Shown: piece after piece, positions 28,114 through 36,336 of the stretch | Numbering within the stretch: the first letter of the stretch is position 1 | Layout of the letters: each line of letters starts with the position of its first letter | NCBI GenBank assembly: GCA_903869265.1 | Contig: CAIPYE010000004.1 | Coordinates: 124,001-188,000, forward strand | DNA length: 64,000 nt | From: an uncultured delta proteobacterium | Lineage (GTDB): Bacteria > Desulfobacterota > Desulfobulbia > Desulfobulbales > Desulfurivibrionaceae | Reading direction: 5' to 3' | Position numbers and translations under genes: made by a program | The notes under the pieces: generated by a model | Told to the model about the DNA's origin: nothing | Databases searched by the model: none | The model's input: only the letters and a program-made list of their open reading frames with translations

Positions 28114-28902
28114 ATGGAGCTTTTGCAGGAGATGCCCGCCGAGGCCTCGGTTGGGAAACACCCCCCTGCGGAACCGGCCCTTGAGGCCGGTATTTTTTTG
28201 GTGGACAAGCCGGTGGGGCCCAGTTCCTTCCGGATGGTGCAATTGGTGCGCCGGGCTCTCTCCATAAAGAAAGTGGGACATGCCGGCACCCTTGATCCTT
28301 TTGCCTCCGGCCTGCTGATCATCTGCGTTGGACGGCCGGCCACCCGCCTTATCTCGCAGTTCATGGACGGACACAAACGGTACGAGGCGGTGCTCAGGCT
28401 CGGCATCGAAACCACTACCCAGGATCTTGAGGGAGAGGTTACCGCCCAAAAAGAGGTTGGACCCTTTGCTCGGGAAGAACTGGAGCATTGCCTGGCTGGA
28501 TTTTTGGGCGAGCAGTTGCAGACGCCGCCGCAGTATTCGGCGCTCAAGCATCTGGGCAAACCCCTGTACCATTATGCACGGAAGGGAATTACCATTGAGA
28601 AGGCGCCGCGACAGATAACGATCTTCCTGTTGCAACTCCTGGAATCCGGGCCAGACACCCTGCGCATCATGGTGGAGTGCAGCAAGGGCACCTATATCCG
28701 GAGCCTGGCCGCAGATATTGGCCGCGCCCTTGGTTGCGGCGCCCATCTTGTTGCTTTGCGGCGCTTGCAGAGCGGGCCATTCAGCGTGGATGGCGCGGTG
28801 GATGGCAGCCTATTGCAGGATCAAGTTTCGGCGCGGCATGCGCTGTTGGCCAAGGTTCTGAGCGTGGATGAGGTTTTGGCGCTCTTGCCCGGGCAAGAAT
28901 GA
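28114..28902 (+). CDS. truB: tRNA pseudouridine-55 synthase
   Basis: 262 residues. TruB motifs: VDKPVGPSSF near residue 30, the catalytic Asp region GHAGTLDPFASGLLIICVG (about 55-73), HKRYEA, and KGTYIRSLAADIG. It forms pseudouridine 55 in the T-loop of tRNAs. I keep ATG 28114, but AAGAGG abuts it directly; internal starts at 28126 (TTG) or 28132 (ATG) are possible since the N-terminal 28 residues lie before the conserved domain. Last gene of the rimP operon. Confidence 0.92.
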   Translation: MELLQEMPAEASVGKHPPAEPALEAGIFLVDKPVGPSSFRMVQLVRRALSIKKVGHAGTLDPFASGLLIICVGRPATRLISQFMDGHKRYEAVLRLGIETTTQDLEGEVTAQKEVGPFAREELEHCLAGFLGEQLQTPPQYSALKHLGKPLYHYARKGITIEKAPRQITIFLLQLLESGPDTLRIMVECSKGTYIRSLAADIGRALGCGAHLVALRRLQSGPFSVDGAVDGSLLQDQVSARHALLAKVLSVDEVLALLPGQE

Positions 28903-28937
28903 TCGCCAACCGGAAAAAAGCACGCAATGACATTCAA

Positions 28938-28966
28938 TTGACATTGGCGCAGGGATCATTTATTAA
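28938..28966 (+). promoter_or_regulatory. Predicted promoter of rpsO
   Basis: TTGACA at 28938-28943, a 17-bp spacer, and TATTAA at 28961-28966. The transcript would have a leader of about 73 nt before the rpsO ATG, enough for S15 autoregulatory structure, although I did not identify one. Confidence 0.7.
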
Positions 28967-29045
28967 GAAGCGTACCCATTAGGAATCGATGGTTGAACAT
29001 TTCTGTCGATCTCCCGAATTATTAATTTTAGTGCACGAGGATGTT

Positions 29046-29315
29046 ATGACACTGCAAGCGGAACAGAAAAAAGACATTATCACCCAATACGCCCATCACG
29101 AGAAAGATACCGGTTCTCCAGAGGTGCAGATTGCCCTGCTGAGCTCTCGTATCACCTACCTGACCGAGCATTTCAAGGAACACAAAAAAGACCATCATTC
29201 CCGTCGCGGGCTGCTGAAGCTGGTTGGCCAGAGACGGCGTCTCCTGAATTATCTCAAGGGTAAAAACGTTGATCTGTACCGTGACCTGATTCAAAAACTT
29301 GGCATCAGAAAATAA
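29046..29315 (+). CDS. rpsO: 30S ribosomal protein S15
   Basis: 89 residues, exactly the family length, when started at ATG 29046 with GAGG a few bases upstream; the longer frame from 28989 adds 19 residues unlike S15. Family features: [38 protein letters not shown]15 is a primary 16S rRNA-binding protein. The order truB-rpsO-pnp is conserved widely in bacteria. Confidence 0.97.
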   Translation: MTLQAEQKKDIITQYAHHEKDTGSPEVQIALLSSRITYLTEHFKEHKKDHHSRRGLLKLVGQRRRLLNYLKGKNVDLYRDLIQKLGIRK

Positions 29316-29326
29316 GATGCGATAAC

Positions 29327-29362
29327 AGCCACCGCCGGGTATCTGGCGGTGGCTCCATTTTT
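29327..29362 (+). terminator. Terminator between rpsO and pnp
   Basis: A perfect 10-bp stem AGCCACCGCC (29327-29336) / GGCGGTGGCT (29345-29354), 8-base loop, then CCATTTTT. It begins 11 bp after the rpsO stop. Read-through would feed pnp. Confidence 0.85.
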
Positions 29363-29423
29363 GCCCCTGTGCAATCTGACATCGCCGTTGTTGTGTGCGG
29401 TCGGGGCAGTGAAGACACCACCT

Positions 29424-29495
29424 TTCCATTGCTGTAATGATAATGCGTGTGCCCGGCTCTTGTCGCGGGCGACGTGGTTGCTGCCAGTAATGGAA
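29424..29495 (+). promoter_or_regulatory. Long hairpin in the pnp 5' leader
   Basis: TTCCATTGCTG (29424-29434) pairs with CAGTAATGGAA (29485-29495), 11 bp with one G-U. The enclosed 50 nt contain a second hairpin, GCCCG (29451-29455) / CGGGC (29466-29470). It ends 24 bp before the pnp ATG. In enterobacteria a leader hairpin cut by RNase III mediates PNPase autocontrol; a similar role here is inference. Confidence 0.5.
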
Positions 29496-29519
29496 GGGGC
29501 GGCTGTTAGAGGAGAGTAT

Positions 29520-31613
29520 ATGTTTAAAAAAGTAACGATTGATCTTGGTGGGCGGCCCCTCACCATTGAGACTGGACGCTTGGCAAAACAGGCAAACGGT
29601 ACGGCCCTGGTAACCTATGGGGAGACAGTGGTGCTGGTTACGGCCACCGCGGCCAAGGATCCCAAAGCGGAAATCGATTTTCTCCCCCTCACCGTGGAGT
29701 ATCAGGAACGATTCTATGCAGTGGGTCGTATTCCGGGCAGCTTTTTCCGGCGTGAAATTGGCCGGCCCAGCGACAAGGAAACCCTTTCCGCCCGTTTTAT
29801 CGACCGGCCTCTGCGGCCCCTGTTTGTCAAAGGCTATCAGCATGAGACCCAGGTGATCGCCACGGTTCTCTCGGCCGATCAGCAGAACGACCCCGACGTG
29901 CTGGCCATGATCGGCGCCTCCTGCGCCCTGATTGTTTCCGACATCCCTTTCAACGCGCCGGTGGCCGGGGTAAAGGTGGGCTATGTTGATGGTCAGTATG
30001 TGCTCAACCCCAGCCCGGAAGAGTGGGAAAAATCCCGGTTGAACCTCATCGTGGCCGGCACCAGAAATGCCGTGGTCATGGTGGAAGGCGGGGCGGACAG
30101 CTTATCTGAAGCCGAGGTTCTCGAGGGCATCTTTTTCGGTCACAAGGCGTTGCAGCCCATCCTGGATATGCAGGAAGAGATGCGTGCTGCAGTGGGCAGG
30201 GCCAAGATGGCGGTTGCGCCGCCGGTGGTCAACGAGACCTTGAAGGCCAAGGTGGCAGAGCTGGCCCGGGAAGGGATGCAGGCGGTCATTACCATGGCCG
30301 ATAAGCAGGAGCGCAGCAATTTGTATCATCAGCTTCAAAAAGATGTCATTGCCGCCCTTGGCGACGAGTATACCGATAGCCTCAAGGAAGCAAAGGAGCA
30401 TCTCCATTCGCTGAACAAAACCATGATGCGCGACCGGATCGTCAAGAACCAGTGCCGGATAGACGGCCGCCGTTTTGACGAGATTCGTCCGATCAGCTGT
30501 GAAGTCGCGGCGTTGCCGAAAGTCCATGGCTCCGCTCTCTTTACCCGGGGTGAGACCCAGGTCATGGTTTCCGCCACCTTGGGCAGCGGCGATGATGAGC
30601 AGCGGGTTGAATCCCTCACCGGCATGTCATTCAAGCGCTTCATGTTGCATTATAATTTCCCGCCCTATTGCGTTGGCGAGGTCCGTTTCATGCGCGGTCC
30701 CAGCCGTCGGGACATCGGGCATGGCGCCCTGGCCGAACGTGCTTTGTCCGCCGTGCTACCTAAAGGCGATGAGTTTGCCTACACGATCCGTATCGTGTCC
30801 GAGGTTTTGGAGTCAAACGGTTCCTCTTCCATGGCCACGGTATGTGGCGGCAGTCTTGCCTTGATGGACGCTGGCGTGCCGATCAAAAAACCGGTTTCCG
30901 GTGTGGCCATGGGTCTGATCAAGGATGGCGAGACCATCGTCATCCTCTCCGACATCCTGGGTGATGAAGATCATCTCGGCGACATGGATTTCAAGGTAAC
31001 CGGCACCGACGAGGGCATCACTGCCCTGCAGATGGATATCAAGATCGAAGGCGTCTCCAAGGAGATCATGACCAGCGCTCTGGCCCAGGCCAGGGGCGGC
31101 CGGCTCCATATTCTCGAGAAGATGAAGATGGCGATCGAGCAGCCCAGGGCGGATGTGCCTGAGCATGCGCCCAAGATCTTCAGCCTGCAGATCAACCCCG
31201 ACAAGATCCGCGATCTCATCGGCCCAGGCGGCAAGATGATCAAGTCGATCACCGCTGATTTCGGGATCAAGATGGATGTTGAGGATTCTGGCAAGGTGAC
31301 GATTTTCGCACCCAACGGTCTGGTTGCCCAGGCGGTTATCGCCAAGGTGAACGAAATCGCCGCCGATCCGGAAATCGGCAGGATTTACGATGGCGTTGTC
31401 CAGAAGATTCTCGATTTCGGGGCTTTCGTTCAGATCATGCCGGGGGTTGACGGCCTGGTGCACATCTCCGAGCTTGACACCAAACGAGTCGAGAAGGTCA
31501 CCGATGTTCTCAAGGAAGGCGACGAGGTCCGGGTCAAGGTTCTGGAGATCGACCAGCGGGGCAAGATCCGCCTGAGCCGCAAGGCTGTCCTTCTTGAGGA
31601 GGCAGGTTCCTGA
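29520..31613 (+). CDS. pnp: Polyribonucleotide nucleotidyltransferase (PNPase)
   Basis: 697 residues. Two RNase PH-like domains (about 1-210 and 305-540) with the catalytic-region segment DILGDEDHLGDMDFKVTGT (about 480-498), then KH (NPDKIRDLIGPGGKMIKSI) and S1 (GVVQKILDFGAFVQIMPG) domains at the C-terminus. PNPase degrades RNA 3'-5' by phosphorolysis and joins the degradosome. Start ATG 29520 has AGGAGAG just upstream; the frame runs further upstream through the leader hairpin, but that part is non-family sequence. Confidence 0.97.
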   Translation: MFKKVTIDLGGRPLTIETGRLAKQANGTALVTYGETVVLVTATAAKDPKAEIDFLPLTVEYQERFYAVGRIPGSFFRREIGRPSDKETLSARFIDRPLRPLFVKGYQHETQVIATVLSADQQNDPDVLAMIGASCALIVSDIPFNAPVAGVKVGYVDGQYVLNPSPEEWEKSRLNLIVAGTRNAVVMVEGGADSLSEAEVLEGIFFGHKALQPILDMQEEMRAAVGRAKMAVAPPVVNETLKAKVAELAREGMQAVITMADKQERSNLYHQLQKDVIAALGDEYTDSLKEAKEHLHSLNKTMMRDRIVKNQCRIDGRRFDEIRPISCEVAALPKVHGSALFTRGETQVMVSATLGSGDDEQRVESLTGMSFKRFMLHYNFPPYCVGEVRFMRGPSRRDIGHGALAERALSAVLPKGDEFAYTIRIVSEVLESNGSSSMATVCGGSLALMDAGVPIKKPVSGVAMGLIKDGETIVILSDILGDEDHLGDMDFKVTGTDEGITALQMDIKIEGVSKEIMTSALAQARGGRLHILEKMKMAIEQPRADVPEHAPKIFSLQINPDKIRDLIGPGGKMIKSITADFGIKMDVEDSGKVTIFAPNGLVAQAVIAKVNEIAADPEIGRIYDGVVQKILDFGAFVQIMPGVDGLVHISELDTKRVEKVTDVLKEGDEVRVKVLEIDQRGKIRLSRKAVLLEEAGS

Positions 31614-31642
31614 TCCATCGGTCTATGTATTTTTATTCTTCC

Positions 31643-31677
31643 AAGGGGAAGGGGGGCGTGGCCCTCTTTCCCCTTTT
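31643..31677 (+). terminator. Terminator after pnp
   Basis: A 15-bp stem (31643-31657 with 31661-31675) with two G-U pairs and a GTG loop, followed by TT; part of the T-run is in the stem. It separates pnp from the M16 peptidase gene. Confidence 0.75.
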
Positions 31678-31708
31678 CCGTATCGCATTGTAACCATTAG
31701 GGAAACAA

Positions 31709-32974
31709 GTGTCTAATCGCTACCAGAAAACCGTGTTCAACAACGGCATCCGGATCGTCACCGAAAAGATTTCTTCCCGCACGGTTTCGGCAGGGATCTG
31801 GGTGGACGTGGGCGCGCGCGATGAACAGCCCGACAACAACGGAAGCGCCCATTTTGTCGAGCACATGCTCTTTAAGGGCACCACCAGCCGGACGGCCCAG
31901 GAGATTGCCCAGGAGTTCGACACCTTGGGCGGCATGTCCAACGCCTTCACCTCCGGCGAGACCACCTCCTATTACGCCACGGTCCTTGATGACCAGGTGG
32001 AACGCCTCATCGGACTGATGGGGGATATCTTCCAGAATTCGCTTTTTGAGGAAGAAGAGGTGGTTCGGGAGCGGGAGGTGATACTCCAGGAAATATCCAT
32101 GGTGGAAGACACCCCGGACGATCGGATCCATGAGCTGTTCACCGGCGGCCTCTGGGGGGAGCATCCCTTGGGCTACACGGTTCTCGGACAACGGGAGGTG
32201 GTGGCAGCCATGGATTCCGCCAGCCTGCGGGAGTATATGCGCCAGCAGTACACGCCGGAGAAGATCGTCATCGCCGCCTCCGGCAATGTGGACCATGAGC
32301 AGTTCTGTCATCTCTGGCAGGAGCAAATGGGCAGCCTGATGGGGCCGAATGCCGGTACCCGTCGCCAACCGCCCACGGTTCTTGCCCCGGTACGCAAGCT
32401 CCACAAGAAGAACCTGGAGCAGGCCCATCTGGTGCTCGGCTCCTACGGCCTGCCCATCGTGGCCCCCGAGCGCTACATCCTCTATCTGTTGCACGTTCTT
32501 CTCGGCGGCAACATGAGTTCCCGGCTTTTTCAGGAAGTGCGCGAAAAGGCGGGGCTGGCCTACTCCATCTATTCCTACCTGTCCTCCTTTACGGACAGCG
32601 GCTATCTAGGGGTGTATCTCGGAGTTGACCCTGCGGTGGTGAACAAGGCCATGGCCCTGGTCGCCAGAGAAATCAAGGCTCTGCGCCAGAGTAGTGTTTC
32701 GAACGATTTGTTGTCCAGAGCCAAGGATTATGCCAAGGCCGGTATCTTCCTTTCCGCCGAGAACATGGAATCGCGGATGACCAGAATCGCCAGAAACGAA
32801 CTGACCTTTGGCCGCTATGTCTCCTTTGACGAGGTCGCCGAGGGTTTTGACCAGGTGCGGGCGGAGGATATTGGAGAGTTGGCTGCGCGGCTTTTCAGCA
32901 AACCGCTGTTCGCCACGGTTCTTGGTCCGCTCAAGGCAAAAGAGTTGGATTGGCGTTCCCTTGATCTGGAGTAA
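31709..32974 (+). CDS. M16-family zinc peptidase (processing-peptidase-like)
   Basis: 421 residues. The inverted zinc motif HxxEH is present as His48-Phe-Val-Glu51-His52, with the downstream acidic ligand region EREVILQEISMVEDTPDD near 114-131. A second M16 domain follows, with the LGGNMSSRLFQEVREKAGLAYSIYSY signature (key residues; about 265-290). It has no signal peptide. Such genes commonly follow pnp in bacteria. Substrate unknown. Start GTG 31709 has AGGGA upstream; dut follows after 6 bp. Confidence 0.9.
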   Translation: MSNRYQKTVFNNGIRIVTEKISSRTVSAGIWVDVGARDEQPDNNGSAHFVEHMLFKGTTSRTAQEIAQEFDTLGGMSNAFTSGETTSYYATVLDDQVERLIGLMGDIFQNSLFEEEEVVREREVILQEISMVEDTPDDRIHELFTGGLWGEHPLGYTVLGQREVVAAMDSASLREYMRQQYTPEKIVIAASGNVDHEQFCHLWQEQMGSLMGPNAGTRRQPPTVLAPVRKLHKKNLEQAHLVLGSYGLPIVAPERYILYLLHVLLGGNMSSRLFQEVREKAGLAYSIYSYLSSFTDSGYLGVYLGVDPAVVNKAMALVAREIKALRQSSVSNDLLSRAKDYAKAGIFLSAENMESRMTRIARNELTFGRYVSFDEVAEGFDQVRAEDIGELAARLFSKPLFATVLGPLKAKELDWRSLDLE

Positions 32975-32980
32975 AAAATT

Positions 32981-33451
32981 ATGAAAATACAGAGCGAACA
33001 AATGCACATTGTCCAATTGTCTTGGCTCGACCCGGCAGGTCATGCCGATCTGCCCCTGCCCGCCTACCATTCCGAACTGGCCGCTGGTATGGATGTGGCC
33101 GCAGCCGTGGTTGAGCCGGTGGTGATCGGGCCGGGGGAGATTCGGTTGCTGCCTTCCGGCTTTGCCGTGGCCCTGGCGCCGGGCTATGAGTTGCAAGTGC
33201 GGCCTCGGAGTGGACTGGCCATCAAGCACGGGATCACGGTGGTCAACAGCCCCGGCACCATTGATGCCGATTACCGGGGGGAAGTGAAGATTGGGCTGAT
33301 CAACCTGGGCCGCGAACCGTTCACCATCCGGCGGGGCGACCGGATTGCCCAGCTGGTGCTGGCCCCGGTTTGCCGGGCTACGGTAGTTGCGGTGGACAGG
33401 CTTGATGCGACCCAGCGTCAGGACGGCGGGTTTGGCCATACCGGCGTTTGA
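32981..33451 (+). CDS. dut: dUTP diphosphatase
   Basis: 156 residues, the trimeric dUTPase family. Motifs: AGMDVAA (motif 1), [11 protein letters not shown] (motif 2), [13 protein letters not shown] (motif 3, with the catalytic Asp and substrate Tyr), RGDRIAQLV (motif 4), and a C-terminal glycine-rich GGFGHTGV (motif 5). It cleaves dUTP to dUMP, protecting DNA from uracil. GGAG precedes ATG 32981. The next gene is preceded by a palindromic element (33519-33627). Confidence 0.95.
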   Translation: MKIQSEQMHIVQLSWLDPAGHADLPLPAYHSELAAGMDVAAAVVEPVVIGPGEIRLLPSGFAVALAPGYELQVRPRSGLAIKHGITVVNSPGTIDADYRGEVKIGLINLGREPFTIRRGDRIAQLVLAPVCRATVVAVDRLDATQRQDGGFGHTGV

Positions 33452-33510
33452 AAGGTACAGATGCAAGGTGCAATGGCGAGAACCTTGACCGTGCCTTTTG
33501 GGGCAAATAA

Positions 33511-33635
33511 TGCGATTTACAAATGATCACAGGGTGCCGTAGATGCGCGAAAGAGGACTGCAAACTATAGCCCGCCTATGTGAGCAGGCCGATGACAAAG
33601 CAGATGCGGTGCCCTGTGATCATTTGCTGCGATTT
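33511..33635. other. 8-bp direct repeats flanking palindromic element copy A
   Basis: TGCGATTT occurs at 33511-33518 and again at 33628-33635, exactly bracketing the 109-bp palindromic element. This is what a target-site duplication would look like. Deleting the element and one repeat restores ATGCGATTTTGTGTTCTG, a perfect in-frame start for the downstream MBL-fold gene. Confidence 0.7.
33519..33627 (+). repeat. Palindromic intercistronic element, copy A
   Basis: Terminal arms 33520-33541 and 33605-33626 pair along their whole length in the plus-strand RNA: 14 perfect Watson-Crick pairs from 33521, then three wobbles among the inner pairs. The interior has a 69-nt stretch (33543-33611) aligning without gaps to copy C (52582-52650, minus strand) with 55 identities by hand count, including 21 identical bases at 33591-33611. 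It lies between dut and the MBL-fold gene and disrupts the latter's ancestral start. Confidence 0.75.
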
Positions 33636-34439
33636 TGTGTTCTGGGCAGCGGCAGCAAGGGAAACGCGACATTTGTCGAGGCCGGGGAAACCCGTTTGCT
33701 CATCGATGCTGGGTTTTCCGGCAAGGAGATCGAGCGGCGGCTGGCCGAGATCGGCGTTGAGCCGGAAACCCTGTCCGGCCTCCTCATCACCCACGAACAC
33801 GGCGACCATATCAAGGGCGCAGCGATTCTCTCCCGCCGCTTTCGCTTGCCGGTTTTTGTCAATGAAGCCACCCTGGCCGCCGCCGGGCCGGTTTTGGAGA
33901 ACCTCCCTCAATCCAAACCCTTTGTTACAGGCGAGACCTTCGTTTTTCAGGATTTCCAGATTCATCCCTTTGCTATCTCCCATGACGCAGCAGACCCGGT
34001 CGGTTTTCTGTTAAACAATGGCAGTCTGCTCATGGGGTATTGCACCGATACCGGCGTGGTCTCCCGTCTCATGCAGCACCGGCTGAGCAGTTGCCACGGC
34101 TTGGTGCTCGAATGCAACCACGACCCGGACCTGCTCCGCAACGGTCCCTATCCTCCCTCCCTGCAACAGCGAGTGCGGGGCAATACCGGGCATCTGGCCA
34201 ACGCCGATGCTGCCGGTTTCTTAAGCGATATCCTCCACGACGGCCTTGAACATGTGGTCTTGTCGCACATCAGCGAGACCAACAACCATCCAGATCTTGC
34301 CCAGGAAGCGATGGCCGCTGTTCTTCAAACCCTTCGCAGCCAGCGAGGCGATAATTGCCCGGTGCCCACGATCTCCCTTGCCCACCAGGATCGGGTGGGG
34401 GAGGTGGTTATCCTTGGGGGCAGGGGAGAAGAGCGATGA
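33543..34439 (+). CDS. Metallo-beta-lactamase-fold hydrolase, YycJ/WalJ-like
   Basis: The conserved domain starts at residue 30 (RFCVLGSGSKGNATFVE) and has the zinc motif THEHGDHIKG, then ECNHD and LSHISETNN. Relatives (YycJ/WalJ) are predicted nucleases or hydrolases, some tied to cell-wall or DNA metabolism. In this genome the first 28 residues come from palindromic element copy A. I keep ATG 33543, which directly follows the TAG of a 10-codon frame from ATG 33510, allowing reinitiation; GTG 33609 or TTG 33624 are alternatives. Its stop overlaps the cbiR start. Confidence 0.85.
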   Translation: MRERGLQTIARLCEQADDKADAVPCDHLLRFCVLGSGSKGNATFVEAGETRLLIDAGFSGKEIERRLAEIGVEPETLSGLLITHEHGDHIKGAAILSRRFRLPVFVNEATLAAAGPVLENLPQSKPFVTGETFVFQDFQIHPFAISHDAADPVGFLLNNGSLLMGYCTDTGVVSRLMQHRLSSCHGLVLECNHDPDLLRNGPYPPSLQQRVRGNTGHLANADAAGFLSDILHDGLEHVVLSHISETNNHPDLAQEAMAAVLQTLRSQRGDNCPVPTISLAHQDRVGEVVILGGRGEER

Positions 34440-35194
34440 TGCCTAATAACCGTCGCCTGTGGCGGCTGGGTGCAACCTCCTGCGTGCTGCCTGCGGATAT
34501 CATGACCAATGTCCGGGTGCTGGCGCCCTTGGTGGACGATGTTCAGCTGCTTTTTTTTGAGAGTGCTGCTAAAAGCCTTCTGCCCCAGTCTTTGGATGTG
34601 CAGGAGTTGCTGGATATTGCCGAGGAACATAATCTCACCTATACCGTGCATCTGCCCACCGATTTGGCCTTGGCTGCCGCGGCCAGCGTTGAGCGGCAGG
34701 AGGGGATTGCTGAGATTCGCCGGCTCATGGCCCAGCTGGCGCCTCTTGCTCCGCAGAGTTTTGACCTGCATCTGGTCCGGGAGCCGGACCTGCCCGAGGC
34801 GATCTGGCTTGATAATCTGGCCGCCAGCCTCCAGGAATTATCCGGCGCTTTGGGTGAAGAGAAAAGGCTGGTTGCGGTGGAAAATATCGAGTATCCATAC
34901 GGTCTCGTGGCCCCTCTGGTTGCGGAGTATGGCTTCAGCGTCTGCCTTGATCTCGGGCATCTTGTCCGGTACGGGCATGATTTGGAAGAAGGGTTGGCCC
35001 TGCTGCCTCGGATCCCCCATCTTCACTATCATGGAGTGCAGGATGGCAGGGATCATCAGGCCCTGATCGATGTGGAGCAAGCTCGGATGCTGAGTCGGAG
35101 GCTGGTCGAAGCCGGATATGACGGAGTGGTCACCTTAGAGATGTACAGCCTTGAAAACCTGAAGGCTTCGTTGGCGCTTCTCGATGAAGCGTAA
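34436..35194 (+). CDS. cbiR: Cobamide-remodelling phosphodiesterase-like protein (CbiR)
   Basis: 252 residues of TIM-barrel, AP-endonuclease-2-like type (xylose-isomerase superfamily): YTVHLPTDL, VAVENIEYPYGLV, VCLDLGHLVRYGH, LHYHGVQDGRDHQ, and VVTLEMYSLENL carry the His, Glu and Asp residues typical of the fold. CbiR hydrolyses the nucleotide loop of cobamides so that the lower ligand can be replaced. The assignment leans on the immediate cobT-cobS neighbourhood. ATG 34436 overlaps the upstream stop (ATGA); a second ATG is the next codon. Confidence 0.75.
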   Translation: MMPNNRRLWRLGATSCVLPADIMTNVRVLAPLVDDVQLLFFESAAKSLLPQSLDVQELLDIAEEHNLTYTVHLPTDLALAAAASVERQEGIAEIRRLMAQLAPLAPQSFDLHLVREPDLPEAIWLDNLAASLQELSGALGEEKRLVAVENIEYPYGLVAPLVAEYGFSVCLDLGHLVRYGHDLEEGLALLPRIPHLHYHGVQDGRDHQALIDVEQARMLSRRLVEAGYDGVVTLEMYSLENLKASLALLDEA

Positions 35195-35266
35195 CAACCT
35201 TTTATCGGAAAATAAAAATGGTCCTGCCGCCGCGATCGGCGTGTGAGGCAAGGAAGGAGAATAAAG

Positions 35267-36331
35267 ATGATACGGACAGCGGAAGAATTGCAGGCAGTAT
35301 GCGCAGCCATTGAACCGGCCAGTGCGGCGGTTATGGCCCAGGCCCAGGCCAGGCTTGATAACCTGACCAAACCCCTTGGCAGTCTCGGCAAGCTGGAGAT
35401 GCTGGCGGCCAGAACCTGTGCCATACGGAGAACCGTTGCCGCCAAGGTGGAGAAAAAGATCATCCTCACCTTTGCCGGGGACCACGGTGTGGTGGCCGAG
35501 GGGATCAGCGCCTTCCCCCAGGAGGTCACCCCGCAGATGGTTTTGAATTTCCTGGCCGGTGGCGCTGGGGTCAATGTGCTGGCCCGCCATGTGGGCGCCG
35601 AGGTGCGGGTGGTTGATGTGGGCGTGGCCGTGCCGATTGAGGCCGAGGGCTTGCGGCAATGCAAGGTTCGTCCTGGCACCGCCAATATGGCCAAGGGTCC
35701 GGCCATGTCCATCGACGAGGCCGTGGCTGCCATTGAGGTCGGCATGGCCATGGCCCGCGAGGCCATCGAGGATGGCGCCGAAATTCTGGGCACCGGCGAC
35801 ATGGGCATCGGCAACACCACCCCGTCTGCCGCGCTCTTTGCCGCCCTGCTGCCTGCCAAGGTGGCTGATGTGACTGGCCGGGGTACCGGCATCGACGATG
35901 CCATGCTGCAACACAAGATCGCGGTGATCGAGCAGTCTCTGGCCGTGAACAAGGAACAGTTGAATTCCCCCCTTGGGGCGCTGGCTGCGGTGGGTGGGTT
36001 GGAGATCGCTGCCATCTGCGGTTGTATTCTTGAGGCGGCTAAAAGCAAAATTCCGGTGGTGGTGGACGGTTTTATTTCCAGCGCCGGGGCCTTGGTTGCT
36101 CTGCGGCTGGCCCCCAATGTGCTGGATTACTGTTTCTTCAGCCATATGTCGGCGGAGCAGGGTCACCGTATCTTCTTTGAAAAGATGGGATTGAGCCCGC
36201 TGCTGCATCTTGACCTGCGGCTGGGCGAGGGAACCGGCGCGGCCCTGACCATGAATCTGGTGGAGGCTGGGCTCAAGATTATGAACGAGATGGCCACTTT
36301 CGGCGAGGCCGGAGTGAGCGAGGCTGGTTGA
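35267..36331 (+). CDS. cobT: Nicotinate-nucleotide:dimethylbenzimidazole phosphoribosyltransferase
   Basis: 354 residues, standard length. Family features: [15 protein letters not shown] near 35-50, FAGDHGV near 79, and [10 protein letters not shown] near 322-331 with the catalytic Glu region. CobT activates the lower ligand base of cobamides as its alpha-ribotide. Start ATG 35267 has GGAAGGAG nine bases upstream; the frame upstream adds eight non-family residues. It follows cbiR by 72 bp and its stop overlaps the alternative TTG start of cobS. Confidence 0.95.
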   Translation: MIRTAEELQAVCAAIEPASAAVMAQAQARLDNLTKPLGSLGKLEMLAARTCAIRRTVAAKVEKKIILTFAGDHGVVAEGISAFPQEVTPQMVLNFLAGGAGVNVLARHVGAEVRVVDVGVAVPIEAEGLRQCKVRPGTANMAKGPAMSIDEAVAAIEVGMAMAREAIEDGAEILGTGDMGIGNTTPSAALFAALLPAKVADVTGRGTGIDDAMLQHKIAVIEQSLAVNKEQLNSPLGALAAVGGLEIAAICGCILEAAKSKIPVVVDGFISSAGALVALRLAPNVLDYCFFSHMSAEQGHRIFFEKMGLSPLLHLDLRLGEGTGAALTMNLVEAGLKIMNEMATFGEAGVSEAG

Positions 36332-36336
36332 AAACC

